Positions 9,455 through 18,626 of a DNA stretch of 64,000 nucleotides are shown here, piece by piece. Origin of the DNA: Brenneria bubanii (GTDB lineage: Bacteria > Pseudomonadota > Gammaproteobacteria > Enterobacterales > Enterobacteriaceae). Each line of letters begins with the position of its first letter. Within the stretch, counting starts at the first letter, position 1. The position numbers were made by a program, and so were the translations under genes. The DNA lies in contig NZ_JAKMAJ010000018.1 of assembly GCF_022378355.1 (NCBI RefSeq), positions 54,129 through 118,128 on the forward strand, given 5' to 3'. The notes beneath the pieces were generated by a model, which saw only the letters and a program-made list of their open reading frames with translations, searched no databases and was not told the origin of the DNA.

Positions 9455-9479
9455 GATATCAGCAGATCATCGTGATATC
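9455..9479. promoter_or_regulatory. Inverted repeat upstream of the nrfC-like gene
   Basis: Perfect 7-bp arms GATATCA and TGATATC separated by 11 bp, 48-72 bp before the start codon. Position and symmetry fit an operator for a dimeric regulator. No regulator can be named. Confidence 0.4.
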
Positions 9480-10185
9480 CCGCTATCCTTCATGCCGCAG
9501 CCGTCATGGTCCCCACGGCCGACTTCCGCTATTCATCTTCTGGAACGCGTAGGGGGGCGCCGGGCTGCATCTTGAAAGCTATTGGGCGCAGGTTTTTGTT
9601 GGCTTCCGCTCATTCTGACGATAAATGAAATTATTCCTGAGCTGTGCAACAAAAAAACTAATCGGGAAAAGGGCGCCAATCTGGCATCAGAGGTAATTTT
9701 TATGACTTAAAATATTCCGGGTCAGACGGCTAACTTACCCATAATCCATATTCTTGTTATTCGTTTTTATTTGACCATAGGGACAACGGGATGATTGTGC
9801 TCTTAGTCACATTTATTTCTTTGTGTATCTATATGAAAGAAACATTAATCTACTATAACCGTTTTTTATTTGGCTAACTCGCGCCAATATTTCAGTTCGA
9901 TGAAAACTGAATTATCTGCGACATAATGAATGGCGGTTTTGCAAATAATTTGCATTTGCGTTAGTGATATTTATTTAAATATTGTTAACGTAGTGGTAAT
10001 TAAAATAGTGAATTTGTGACGGATAATATGAATAGATGCTGCCGACGTCGCTTTGGCTGATTGATATAAAATGAAGATCCGCTGCTCCTCCCTTCCTCTG
10101 GCTCTTGCTGCGAACTGCTTATCGCTTGCCTGAAAATATGCCATCAAGACCAGTTTTCCCTGCCGCCGGATCCGGAATGCATAAA

Positions 10186-10201
10186 TGTGAGGTGATTCAA
10201 A
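10186..10201 (+). promoter_or_regulatory. CRP-like site of the rspAB promoter
   Basis: TGTGAGGTGATTCAAA agrees with TGTGA-N6-TCACA at 9 of 10 fixed positions and is flanked by AAA and TT as in the extended consensus. A hexamer TATGGT at 10223-10228 could be the -10; the CRP site would then be centred near -41.5, the class II activation position. Promoter placement is inference. Confidence 0.6.
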
Positions 10202-10279
10202 TTACCCATCTTAATGTACTTGTATGGTAGTAGTCATTGAGGTGCGATAGTGATAAATCGAGCGAGAAGGATACGTAAA

Positions 10280-11494
10280 GTGAAAATTGTCAGCGCAGAA
10301 GTATTTGTTACCTGTCCGGGGCGTAATTTCGTCACCTTGAAAATCACGACGGACAGCGGAGTGACGGGGATCGGTGACGCCACGCTTAATGGTCGTGAAC
10401 TGTCGGTTGCGTCTTACCTTAAGGATCACCTTTGCCCGCAGTTGATCGGGCGTGATGCGCAGCGGATTGAGGATATCTGGCAATTTTTTTATAAGGGGGC
10501 CTATTGGCGTCGCGGCCCGGTAACGATGTCGGCTATATCCGCCGTGGATATGGCGCTGTGGGATATCAAAGGTAAAGTCGCCGACCTGCCGCTTTATCAG
10601 CTACTGGGCGGCGCATCGCGCACCGGGGTGATGGTTTATTGTCATACTACCGGCCATACCATCGATGAAGTGCTGGATGATTACGCCAAACATCGCGACA
10701 TGGGGTTCAAAGCCATTCGCGTACAGTGCGGCGTACCCGGAATGAAAACCACCTATGGAATGGCGAAAGGCAAAGGGGAGGCTTATGAGCCGGCGACCAA
10801 AGGCGACTGGCCCGAAGAGCAACTGTGGTCTACGGAGAAGTATCTTGATTTTACGCCGAAATTGTTTGCGGCCGTGCGTGAAAAATTCGGATTTTCGGAA
10901 CATCTGCTGCATGACATGCACCACCGGCTGACGCCGATCGAAGCCGCGCGCTTTGGTAAGAGCATTGAGGATTACCGGCTGTTCTGGATGGAGGATCCAA
11001 CCCCTGCCGAAAATCAGGCGTGCTTCCGTTTAATCCGTCAACACACCGTAACGCCGATTGCCGTCGGCGAGGTATTTAACAGCATTTGGGATTGCAAACA
11101 GCTGATCGAAGAGCAACTGATCGACTATATCCGCACCACCATCACTCATGCCGGCGGCATTACCGGGATGAGGCGTATTGCCGATTTCGCGTCGTTATAT
11201 CAGGTGCGCACCGGTTCTCATGGTCCTTCCGATCTGTCGCCTGTCTGTATGGCGGCGGCGCTGCATTTCGATCTCTGGGTGCCTAATTTCGGCGTACAGG
11301 AATACATGGGCTACTCCGAAAAAATGTTGGAAGTGTTTCCGCATAACTGGGTGTTTGACGACGGTTATATGCACCCCGGCGATAAGCCTGGGCTGGGCAT
11401 CGAGTTTGATGAAAAGCTGGCGGCTAAATATCCCTATGAACCCGCTTATTTGCCGGTGGCGCGTCTGGAAGACGGCACCTTATGGAATTGGTGA
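10280..11494 (+). CDS. rspA: D-mannonate dehydratase RspA (enolase superfamily, ManD subgroup)
   Basis: 404 aa from a GTG at 10280 preceded by AAGGA at good spacing; this start gives [17 protein letters not shown], the same N-terminus as E. coli RspA. A mandelate racemase/muconate lactonizing N-domain precedes the barrel, and the barrel shows the ManD signatures [28 protein letters not shown] and [12 protein letters not shown]. The enzyme dehydrates D-mannonate to 2-keto-3-deoxygluconate. E. coli RspA is reported as a low-efficiency member whose role is tied to L-gulonate breakdown. First gene of the rsp operon, 13 bp before rspB. Confidence 0.95.
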   Translation: MKIVSAEVFVTCPGRNFVTLKITTDSGVTGIGDATLNGRELSVASYLKDHLCPQLIGRDAQRIEDIWQFFYKGAYWRRGPVTMSAISAVDMALWDIKGKVADLPLYQLLGGASRTGVMVYCHTTGHTIDEVLDDYAKHRDMGFKAIRVQCGVPGMKTTYGMAKGKGEAYEPATKGDWPEEQLWSTEKYLDFTPKLFAAVREKFGFSEHLLHDMHHRLTPIEAARFGKSIEDYRLFWMEDPTPAENQACFRLIRQHTVTPIAVGEVFNSIWDCKQLIEEQLIDYIRTTITHAGGITGMRRIADFASLYQVRTGSHGPSDLSPVCMAAALHFDLWVPNFGVQEYMGYSEKMLEVFPHNWVFDDGYMHPGDKPGLGIEFDEKLAAKYPYEPAYLPVARLEDGTLWNW

Positions 11495-11507
11495 TAAAGG
11501 TGACAAT

Positions 11508-12527
11508 ATGAAAAGTATCGTTATAAAACAGCCGAATGATTTATCGATCGAGGAAAGAGCGCTACCTCAGCCGGCCAGCGGAGAAGTCAGGGTCAAGGTA
11601 AAACTAGCCGGAATTTGTGGTTCTGATAGCCATATTTATCGCGGGCATAATCCTTTCGCCAAGTATCCCAGGGTCATTGGCCACGAATTCTTCGGTATTA
11701 TCGATGCCGTCGGCGAGGACGTGGATGCTTCGCGCATTGGTGAAAGGGTATCTGTTGATCCCGTCGTCAGTTGCGGACACTGCTATCCCTGTTCCATTGG
11801 CCGGCCGAACGTATGTAGCTCTTTGGTGGTATTAGGCGTGCATCGTGATGGCGGATTCAGCGATTATGCCGCGGTGCCGGCTAAAAACGCTTATACCATT
11901 CCGGATGAGATCCCTGATGAGTTCGCGGTAATGGTGGAGCCTTTTACCATTTCGGCCAATGTGACGGCGCAAATCAAACCCACAGAACAAGATGTCGCCC
12001 TGATTTATGGCGCCGGACCGATGGGATTGACATCCGTTCAGGTTTTAAAAGGGGTGTATCAGGTTAAAGAGGTGATTGTCGTTGATCGCATCCCTGAACG
12101 TTTAACGCTGGCGCAGCGCTGTGGCGCCACTAAAGTGATTAATAACGCGTTACTGTCATTAAAGGATGAGTTGGACAAGCTGAATATTAAGCCTACGCTG
12201 ATTATCGACGCAGCCTGTCATCCGGCAATTTTGCCGGAAGCGATCGCCATTGCCTCGCCGGCTGCCCGTATCGCGATTATGGGTTTTTCCAACGAACCTT
12301 GTCAGGTAAGCCAACAGGGAATTACCAGTAAAGAACTTTCTATTTTCTCCTCAAGACTCAATGCGAATAAATTTCCAATTGTTATTGAATGGCTGCAAAA
12401 GAAGAAAATCAATCCGGAAAAATTAATTACTCATCAGTTTGATTATCAACAGGTGGTTAATGCGATTGAGATATTTGAGAAAGATCAAAAAAGCTGCTGC
12501 AAGATATTATTGAAGTTTGATGCATAA
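11508..12527 (+). CDS. rspB: Zinc-type sugar-acid dehydrogenase RspB (L-gulonate 5-dehydrogenase)
   Basis: 339 aa, same length as E. coli RspB. Medium-chain dehydrogenase: catalytic zinc region CGSD (about 38-41) and GHEFFG, structural zinc cysteines in CGHCYPCSIGRPNVC, Rossmann glycine motif GAGPMG. Family studies assign RspB to NAD-dependent oxidation of L-gulonate to D-fructuronate. The ATG at 11508 is chosen because it gives the family N-terminus; the open frame running back to 11178 overlaps rspA and is not coding. Co-transcribed with rspA. Confidence 0.93.
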   Translation: MKSIVIKQPNDLSIEERALPQPASGEVRVKVKLAGICGSDSHIYRGHNPFAKYPRVIGHEFFGIIDAVGEDVDASRIGERVSVDPVVSCGHCYPCSIGRPNVCSSLVVLGVHRDGGFSDYAAVPAKNAYTIPDEIPDEFAVMVEPFTISANVTAQIKPTEQDVALIYGAGPMGLTSVQVLKGVYQVKEVIVVDRIPERLTLAQRCGATKVINNALLSLKDELDKLNIKPTLIIDAACHPAILPEAIAIASPAARIAIMGFSNEPCQVSQQGITSKELSIFSSRLNANKFPIVIEWLQKKKINPEKLITHQFDYQQVVNAIEIFEKDQKSCCKILLKFDA

Positions 12528-12699
12528 TTTTTTAATAAATAATTTTAAATATATAGGTGTGATTTATTTAACGGAGGGTAACAACTGATTTATACAACAC
12601 CGGGCGTTTATTTATAACAACAATCTTCTTCTGTATTCATCCGGGTCTTATTTTTAAGACCTGGATAAAGGTATAGCGCATCTAATAATCGGTTATCTG

Positions 12700-12713
12700 G
12701 TATGGTGCTATAC
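12700..12713 (+). promoter_or_regulatory. Palindromic element before ydfJ
   Basis: GTATGGTGCTATAC is an imperfect palindrome 30 bp before the ydfJ start. Its left half GTATGGT recurs in front of rspA (10222-10228), and GTATAGCGC at 12671 resembles its complement. It could be an RspR operator or an extended -10 (TGGTATGGT); the sequence does not separate the two. Confidence 0.4.
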
Positions 12714-12742
12714 GCTACCTACACATCGTAGAGAGTATAAAT

Positions 12743-14104
12743 ATGAACAATAAAAAAGTAGAGTCCAGGCCGAATAAACCTGAACGGAGCACCACTGATT
12801 TAGTAAAGGCGGCGGTATCCGGATGGTTAGGCACCGCTTTGGAATTTATGGATTTTCAGTTGTACTCGCTAGGAGCAGCATTAGTTTTTCATCAAATCTT
12901 TTTCCCGGAGCAATCCGCGGCCATGGCCTTGATTCTGGCAATGGGAACCTATGGCGCAGGATATATCGCGCGTATTGTCGGCGCATTTATCTTCGGGAGA
13001 ATGGGGGATAGGATAGGCAGAAAGAAAGTTCTTTTTATTACAATCACGATGATGGGGATCTGTACGACGCTCATCGGCGTTTTGCCTACTTACGCCCAGA
13101 TTGGCATTTTTGCTCCCATTTTACTGGTGACGTTACGCATCGTTCAGGGATTGGGCGCAGGGGCTGAAATATCCGGCGCGGGCACCATGTTGGCGGAATA
13201 TTCGCCAGCAGGAAAACGCGGGATTATTTCCTCTCTGGTTGCGATGGGCACGAACTGCGGAACGCTTAGTGCGACGGCGATCTGGGCGATCATGTTTTTC
13301 CTGCTCGACAAAGAACAATTACTGGCATGGGGTTGGCGCGTACCTTTCCTGTGTAGCGTTGTCGTCATGTTCTTTGCCATATGGCTAAGGATGAACCTTA
13401 AAGAAAGCCCTGTTTTTGAAAAAGTGAATGAAACCGGTGATGACGCATCGCCGACTAAAGCGCCGCTTATTGCCAGTAAATCAATCGTCGAGATGTTCAA
13501 GGGCAAGTCTTTCTGGCTGGCTACCGGGTTACGGTTTGGTCAGGCAGGCAATTCAGGTCTTATTCAAACATTTCTGGCCGGCTATTTAGTTCAGACATTA
13601 TTGTTTGAAAAAGCGATTCCAACTGATGCGCTAATGATAAGTTCCGCTATCGGATTTATTTCCATACCGTTACTGGGGTGGCTTTCTGATAAAATTGGGC
13701 GTCGGACGCCTTATATTATTATCAACATTTCCGCGATAATTTTAGCTTACCCAATGCTATCGATTATTGTGGATAAGAATGTCGCGGTCAGCACGATAAT
13801 CCTCTGCATTATTGTTATTCATAACGTTGCCGTATTAGGTTTGTTTGCGCTCGAAAATATCACCATGGCGGAAATCTTCGGCGCGCGGGATCGTTTCACG
13901 CAAATGGCTATCGCCAAAGAGGCCGGCGGCTTGGTTGCCGTCGGGTTCGGTCCGGTGTTGGCCGGTATCTTCTGTAATATGACCGGATCCTGGTGGCCTA
14001 TCGCGGTTATGTTAATCGTTTATTCACTGGTCGGTTTATTCTCAGCCATCTGCATGCCGGAAGTAAAAGATCGCGACCTGGGCGATCTGGAGGATGCCGC
14101 ATAA
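12743..14104 (+). CDS. ydfJ: MFS sugar-acid transporter YdfJ (metabolite:H+ symporter type)
   Basis: 453 aa, 12 transmembrane helices, with the metabolite:H+ symporter features GTALEFMDFQLYS in helix 1 and GRMGDRIGRKK in the 2-3 loop. Its place after rspAB and before the mannonate oxidoreductase matches ydfJ of E. coli, which as I recall is interrupted by the Qin prophage in K-12; here it is intact. The likely cargo is the hexonate handled by this locus. A 215 bp gap with a palindromic element suggests its own promoter. Confidence 0.85.
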   Translation: MNNKKVESRPNKPERSTTDLVKAAVSGWLGTALEFMDFQLYSLGAALVFHQIFFPEQSAAMALILAMGTYGAGYIARIVGAFIFGRMGDRIGRKKVLFITITMMGICTTLIGVLPTYAQIGIFAPILLVTLRIVQGLGAGAEISGAGTMLAEYSPAGKRGIISSLVAMGTNCGTLSATAIWAIMFFLLDKEQLLAWGWRVPFLCSVVVMFFAIWLRMNLKESPVFEKVNETGDDASPTKAPLIASKSIVEMFKGKSFWLATGLRFGQAGNSGLIQTFLAGYLVQTLLFEKAIPTDALMISSAIGFISIPLLGWLSDKIGRRTPYIIINISAIILAYPMLSIIVDKNVAVSTIILCIIVIHNVAVLGLFALENITMAEIFGARDRFTQMAIAKEAGGLVAVGFGPVLAGIFCNMTGSWWPIAVMLIVYSLVGLFSAICMPEVKDRDLGDLEDAA

Positions 14105-14173
14105 TAAATCTCTCTGGTTTTATTTGATAGCGGATCATTACCTCAATAGCTTTAAAATCAAGGTCGGTAAAAA

Positions 14174-15640
14174 ATGAAAATTACTGAATTTAGCCTGCTG
14201 AAACCACAGGTCATCGTGCCGCAATATCATCGCCGTGCCCTGAAAACGCGTATCGCCCATATCGGTTTCGGCGCGTTTCATCGGGCGCATCAGGCGGTTT
14301 GCGCCGATAAGCTGGCATCTGAACACGGCAGCGACTGGGGATACTGTGAGATCAATCTGGTTGGCGGCGAGCAGCAAATCAACGATATTCGCCAGCAGGA
14401 TTTTCTCTGGTCGGTATCGGAAATGGCCGATGCCGGATGGCAAAGCCGGATTGTCGGCGTGGCGACCTCAGCGTTGCATGCTGAAGTTGAAGGTATTGAT
14501 GCGGTGCTGGCCGTGCTGAGCGCCCCGGATATTGCCATTGTGTCGATTACCGTGACTGAAAAGGGTTATTGTCATCACCCGGCCACCGGCCGGTTAAATA
14601 CCGAACACCCGTTGATTCGCCATGACCTGGCGTCGCCCGACCGGCCACGCTCCCTGCCCGGCGTGATTCTGGCCGCCATTAAGCGCCGTCGGGAACGGAA
14701 TTTGCCTCCATTCAGCGTCATGTCCTGCGACAATATGCCGGAAAATGGTCATGTTACCCGCCGCGTGATTATGCAATTGGCCGAGCTGCGGGATAGCGAG
14801 CTGGCGCGATGGATTGAGCGGAACATCACGTTCCCCTCGACGATGGTTGATAGGATCGTGCCGGCGATCACGCCTGAGACGCTGGAAACTATTCATAACC
14901 AGTTAGGCGTGGCCGATCCGGCCGGGGTTGCCTGTGAGCCATTTTTTCAATGGGTGATCGAAGACAACTTTGTGAACGGCCGTCCTGAGTGGGAAAAAGC
15001 CGGGGCGGAGCTGGTACAGAATGTGCTGCCGTTTGAAGAGATGAAACTGAGAATGCTCAATGGCAGCCACTCATTGTTGGCCTATCTGGGCTACCTCTCA
15101 GGCTATCAATACATTAGCGAGTGCATGCAGGATGACGATCTTGTGGCGGCGGCGCGCCGCTTAATGCTGGATGAGCAGGCGCCCACGCTGCATGTTCAGG
15201 GCGTTGATCTCGTCGCCTATGCGGATGCATTGCTGTCGCGCTACCGTAATCGGGCCTTAAAGCACCGAACCTGGCAGATAGCGATGGACGGTTCGCAGAA
15301 GTTGCCGCAGCGCATGTTGGATTCCATTCGCTGGCACCTGGCTCATGATAGCCGTTTTGACATGTTGGCGTTGGGCGTGGCTGGCTGGATGCGTTATGTC
15401 GGCGGCGTGGATGAACAAGGGCGACCCATTGAAATCAGCGATCCGCTGCAGGCGGCGATAGCCGAAACGGTGCGACGAAGCGATGAGGGGGAGGACCGCG
15501 TGACGGCATTACTCTCTTTAAATGCCATTTTTGGTCAGGATCTACCCGATAATCAAACCTTCGTTCAAACGGTGACGCAGTTTTATCTGGCGCTGCTGGA
15601 CACGGGCACCAGCGCGACGTTAAAAGCGATGGCTGACTGA
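14174..15640 (+). CDS. ydfI: Mannitol dehydrogenase-family oxidoreductase, D-fructuronate reductase type (YdfI/UxuB-like)
   Basis: 488 aa, polyol-specific long-chain dehydrogenase. Visible features: HIGFGAFHRAHQA near the N-terminus (dinucleotide-binding variant), SCDNMPENG, and the active-site lysine helix MKLRMLNGSHS. UxuB-type members reduce D-fructuronate to D-mannonate with NADH. Between RspB (makes fructuronate) and RspA (uses mannonate) this supplies the middle step. E. coli has ydfI at the same place. A strong terminator follows. Confidence 0.9.
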   Translation: MKITEFSLLKPQVIVPQYHRRALKTRIAHIGFGAFHRAHQAVCADKLASEHGSDWGYCEINLVGGEQQINDIRQQDFLWSVSEMADAGWQSRIVGVATSALHAEVEGIDAVLAVLSAPDIAIVSITVTEKGYCHHPATGRLNTEHPLIRHDLASPDRPRSLPGVILAAIKRRRERNLPPFSVMSCDNMPENGHVTRRVIMQLAELRDSELARWIERNITFPSTMVDRIVPAITPETLETIHNQLGVADPAGVACEPFFQWVIEDNFVNGRPEWEKAGAELVQNVLPFEEMKLRMLNGSHSLLAYLGYLSGYQYISECMQDDDLVAAARRLMLDEQAPTLHVQGVDLVAYADALLSRYRNRALKHRTWQIAMDGSQKLPQRMLDSIRWHLAHDSRFDMLALGVAGWMRYVGGVDEQGRPIEISDPLQAAIAETVRRSDEGEDRVTALLSLNAIFGQDLPDNQTFVQTVTQFYLALLDTGTSATLKAMAD

Positions 15641-15661
15641 TTCGCAAAGCAACGCTGGCAC

Positions 15662-15691
15662 AGCGCGGGTTATTAATTTACCGCGCTTTTT
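15662..15691 (+). terminator. Rho-independent terminator after ydfI
   Basis: Seven-bp perfect stem AGCGCGG (15662-15668) / CCGCGCT (15681-15687), 12-base AT-rich loop, then a T run. It separates ydfI from rspR. Confidence 0.88.
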
Positions 15692-15820
15692 CTATGCTGT
15701 TTCCCTCAGCCTGCTGCATCCGAGCATGGTTTTTATGCAACAATTACACCTAGAGCGATAAGCGTGATGCATGTATGATAATCGATCAGTAAATAAATAC
15801 CTTGGGTTAAAAGCAGCGGC

Positions 15821-16507
15821 ATGGACACCACTTTTCACATCAATAACACTGAGCCAGTAAATCAACAGATTTATCGCGTGCTGCGTAAAGACATTGTGGA
15901 ATGCAATATTCCGCCGGGTAAATTGTTGTCTGAGAAAGAAATATCAACGCGTTTCGAGGTGTCGCGCCAGCCGGTCAGGGAAGCGTTCATCAAATTGGCC
16001 GAATCCGGGCTGGTGCAGATATTGCCGCAGCGCGGCACCTTTGTGATGAAAATTTCCGAGCAGCGGGTGGCCGATGCCCGCTTTATCCGTCAGGCGCTGG
16101 AATGCGCGATTGCGCGCCGCGCCGCCGAGATGGTCACCGATGAGCAACTCTTGATGCTGGAGCATAATTTACGTCGCCAGGCGCTGGCCGCGCAGAATGA
16201 GCAGATTCGCGAGTTTCTCAGTCTCGACGACAGCTTTCATCAATCGCTGACCCAGATAGCGAATTGTCCGCTGGCATGGGAAACCATCGAGTCAATTAAA
16301 GCGACTATGGATAGGGTGCGTTTTCTCAGCTTGAGCCAGGTTTCCCCTCCGACTAGTCTGATTCAGCAGCATTATCTTATTCTTGACGGGCTGAAAAACC
16401 GCGATCCTGATGCGGCGGAAAAAGCCATTCGTGAGCATTTACAGGAGATGATTTATTCGATCACGCCCATTGCGGAGCAAAACAGCGATTGGTTTGAGCA
16501 AACCTGA
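15821..16507 (+). CDS. rspR: FadR-subfamily GntR regulator RspR
   Basis: 228 aa, identical in length to E. coli RspR (YdfH). An N-terminal winged helix (about 17-80) contains EKEISTRFEVSRQPVREAF, the GntR recognition region, and PQRGTFV ends the wing. The C-terminal FCD domain (about 88-215) carries the metal/effector residues typical of the subfamily. In E. coli it represses rspAB. It has its own promoter region here (15692-15820). Confidence 0.92.
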   Translation: MDTTFHINNTEPVNQQIYRVLRKDIVECNIPPGKLLSEKEISTRFEVSRQPVREAFIKLAESGLVQILPQRGTFVMKISEQRVADARFIRQALECAIARRAAEMVTDEQLLMLEHNLRRQALAAQNEQIREFLSLDDSFHQSLTQIANCPLAWETIESIKATMDRVRFLSLSQVSPPTSLIQQHYLILDGLKNRDPDAAEKAIREHLQEMIYSITPIAEQNSDWFEQT

Positions 16508-16600
16508 GTGCGGGGGACGTTAGGCATGGCCGAACAATATCGGGCGACAGAGCGACGCCCGAAACAACAAAACTGATGCGTGAGTAACACCGTAAATCAT

Positions 16601-16622
16601 AAAAAGGCGCGATAAAGCCGCC
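16601..16622 (-). terminator. Possible terminator of ydfZ
   Basis: On the minus strand a short GGCG/CGCC stem is followed by five T, 13-34 bp past the ydfZ stop. The stem is weak. Confidence 0.4.
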
Positions 16623-16634
16623 GCCTGTTAAAAA

Positions 16635-16841
16635 TCAGGCACGGCTAAGGCACATCAGTTCCTGCGGGGCGAAATACTCTTTAACGCCCTTTAGCTCAAC
16701 GCATTTTGCACGACGAATTTCATCACGTTTCAGGTTTTCTGCGTGAATAGCCGCAATGGTTCCCACCAGGCGAGAATCGTTTTGCATCACGCGGTAACCG
16801 GCATCAAGCGGATTTCTATATCTGTCATACGCCTTATACAT
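16635..16841 (-). CDS. ydfZ: YdfZ-family small protein
   Basis: 68 aa. The pattern YDRYRNPLDAGYRVM ... EIRRAKCVELKGVKEYFAP matches E. coli YdfZ (67 aa; YDRNRN...GSRVM...QIRRGKTVVVEG...LAP) along its length. A perfect AAGGAGG lies just before the ATG. E. coli YdfZ was reported to bind selenium; its function is unknown. A single Cys is present (RAKCVEL), but E. coli has its Cys at a different position. Position beside rspR repeats the E. coli order. Confidence 0.85.
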   Translation of the reverse strand: MYKAYDRYRNPLDAGYRVMQNDSRLVGTIAAIHAENLKRDEIRRAKCVELKGVKEYFAPQELMCLSRA

Positions 16842-17090
16842 ATTAACCTCCTTCGTTGACGATAAAAAATCGTAACGATCCTACTGCTGGCGCAAGAGCA
16901 TCACCAGCGGATTGAGGTTTTTATAGAAAGTCCGTCTATAAACCGGGTCGTTATTAACCGCGATTGCTAAAAAATGCTGGTTAGATCACTATTTTAGCCG
17001 ATCAACAATATTGTGTTAACAGCGGCTGGCAGGATTGAAACTGGCCAGTCGGATGTTATCTGGTATAGAAACGTTTTATATTTTAAGTGG

Positions 17091-18452
17091 TTACTGTATC
17101 GGTTGCGCCAGTTTGATCAGCCACAGCTCATTGTCGGACTCCGGTTTTTGCAACGGTACGATTTCCAGCGTGGTGCCGGCGGCTTCGCCATCGCGAGTCA
17201 GTTTACCGTCCGCGCCGAGCTGATAATCGTCCGCTTTGTCTTTGGCTTTCACCGGGGATTTCAGCTCAGTTCGCAGGCCGAAATCGTTATCGTTGATCAC
17301 GGCCAGCGTCTGTTTATCAACAATCGCCAGTCCTTCGACCTTTTCCTGCTGCCAGCCTAGCTTGCGCAAATCCACCAGTTCCTGTTTTTGCGCCAGACGA
17401 ATACCGCGTTTTTCCAACTCGTGGCGATCGTCGAATTCCGGCGATTTGCCGTCGGCGTCAAACGGCGTCAGATCGGTCGCTTTGCTCAGGTCCACCAGGT
17501 AGATGCGGTTTTGCATTTGATGGTCTTTGTCGGCGCCTTGTTCCACCAGCAAAATCCGTTGATTGTCTAACGCCGCAATATCGCCGATCTTGGCGTCTTT
17601 GGCCTTTTTGTAACTGTCGACATTGATGGGGTAGCCCACCATGCGGCTGGCGCCGGTTTGCGGATTAAATATCACCAGACGCGTGAAGCGTGCTTTATTC
17701 TTGCTTTTATTATCAATATCCAAGGTGCTCTGTACCGCCATCACCAGAGTGCCGTTCGGCAGTCGGGTTAACCCCTCGAAGCCGCGGTTAGGCTGCCGCC
17801 ATTTGATGATATTGGGCAAGCCGGTGGCGACAGACTGTTCCGCGCCGACAGGCGTCGGGCCGAATTTTTGCAGGATCTTTCCCTGCGCATCGATGTGGAT
17901 AAGAAACGGCCCGTACTCATCACACAGCCAGAAGCCGCCTGTGCCGTCCGGCGTGATCCCTTCGGTATCCAGGCCGCGTTTACTGGCTTTTAACGGCTGT
18001 AATGCATCATTTAGCGCCACTTCATTGGTGGAGCCTATCAAGTCGTCGGGCAGCGGCAGGCCATTGATCGGCCCTTGTTCGTCATGCAAGGCGCGCGGAT
18101 TGGTGGCCTGCGCTTTTTCGGCGCTCACCTTGATATCCATCACCAGCGGCGTGAAGTCGGGATTGGCGAAGATTTTAGCCTCTTTATCGCCCGCCAGCGG
18201 CGCGTCGGCATTAGGGCCGCGATCGGTCAGCGTGGTAAACAGCAGGTCATCGCCCTGTTTACCGTTAAAATAGAGGCCGGAGCCAATGCCCACGGGTAAA
18301 CCATGGGGAAAATTAGCGGCGAATTTTCCCTGATAAATCACGTGGTCGCCTTCGGGAAAGGTGACCACGTAGCGGGTGACTTTTTCGCCCTCGGCAAGGG
18401 CATTGAAGGGGATAAGTCCGGCTAGCAATAGCGGAAAGATATTATGTTTCAT
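17091..18452 (-). CDS. Exported phytase-like esterase-domain protein
   Basis: 453 aa from the ATG at 18452 (KHNIFPLLLAGLIPFNALA is a clear Sec signal; AAGAG precedes it). The body fits the 'esterase-like activity of phytase' beta-propeller family: LTDRGPNAD near the N-terminus, STNEVALND, GLDTEGITPDGTGGFWLCDE and NRGFEGLTRLPNGTL, with acidic residues that bind calcium in related propellers. It should be periplasmic. Substrate, and whether it is a phosphatase or an esterase, cannot be told. It stands alone. Confidence 0.83.
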   Translation of the reverse strand: MKHNIFPLLLAGLIPFNALAEGEKVTRYVVTFPEGDHVIYQGKFAANFPHGLPVGIGSGLYFNGKQGDDLLFTTLTDRGPNADAPLAGDKEAKIFANPDFTPLVMDIKVSAEKAQATNPRALHDEQGPINGLPLPDDLIGSTNEVALNDALQPLKASKRGLDTEGITPDGTGGFWLCDEYGPFLIHIDAQGKILQKFGPTPVGAEQSVATGLPNIIKWRQPNRGFEGLTRLPNGTLVMAVQSTLDIDNKSKNKARFTRLVIFNPQTGASRMVGYPINVDSYKKAKDAKIGDIAALDNQRILLVEQGADKDHQMQNRIYLVDLSKATDLTPFDADGKSPEFDDRHELEKRGIRLAQKQELVDLRKLGWQQEKVEGLAIVDKQTLAVINDNDFGLRTELKSPVKAKDKADDYQLGADGKLTRDGEAAGTTLEIVPLQKPESDNELWLIKLAQPIQ

Positions 18453-18626
18453 CTGATTCACTCTTGTGGGCATCCGTTATCTTGAATGCGATGACTGATT
18501 TGATTATCAAAATCACAGAAGCTTAAATAACGGATGTGTCATTTACGTGACTGCCATGACGCCGTGGCGCGATCGGGAATGAAGCGGGTATTGATGACAA
18601 TCCGACGCTACGGACGGCGGCCTTGT

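Larger units (their letters stand above)
9408..10279. other. Divergent intergenic region between nrfC-like and rspA
   Basis: About 870 bp with no supportable gene. It contains an inverted repeat upstream of nrfC (9455-9479), an AT-rich centre (about 9640-10060) and a CRP-like site with candidate -10 before rspA. I searched by eye for a full FNR palindrome (TTGAT-N4-ATCAA) on both strands and did not find one. Confidence 0.6.

Noticed and set aside
9408-10279. FNR site for the nrfC-like gene
   Set aside because: Only half sites such as TTGAT were seen; no full palindrome on either strand.
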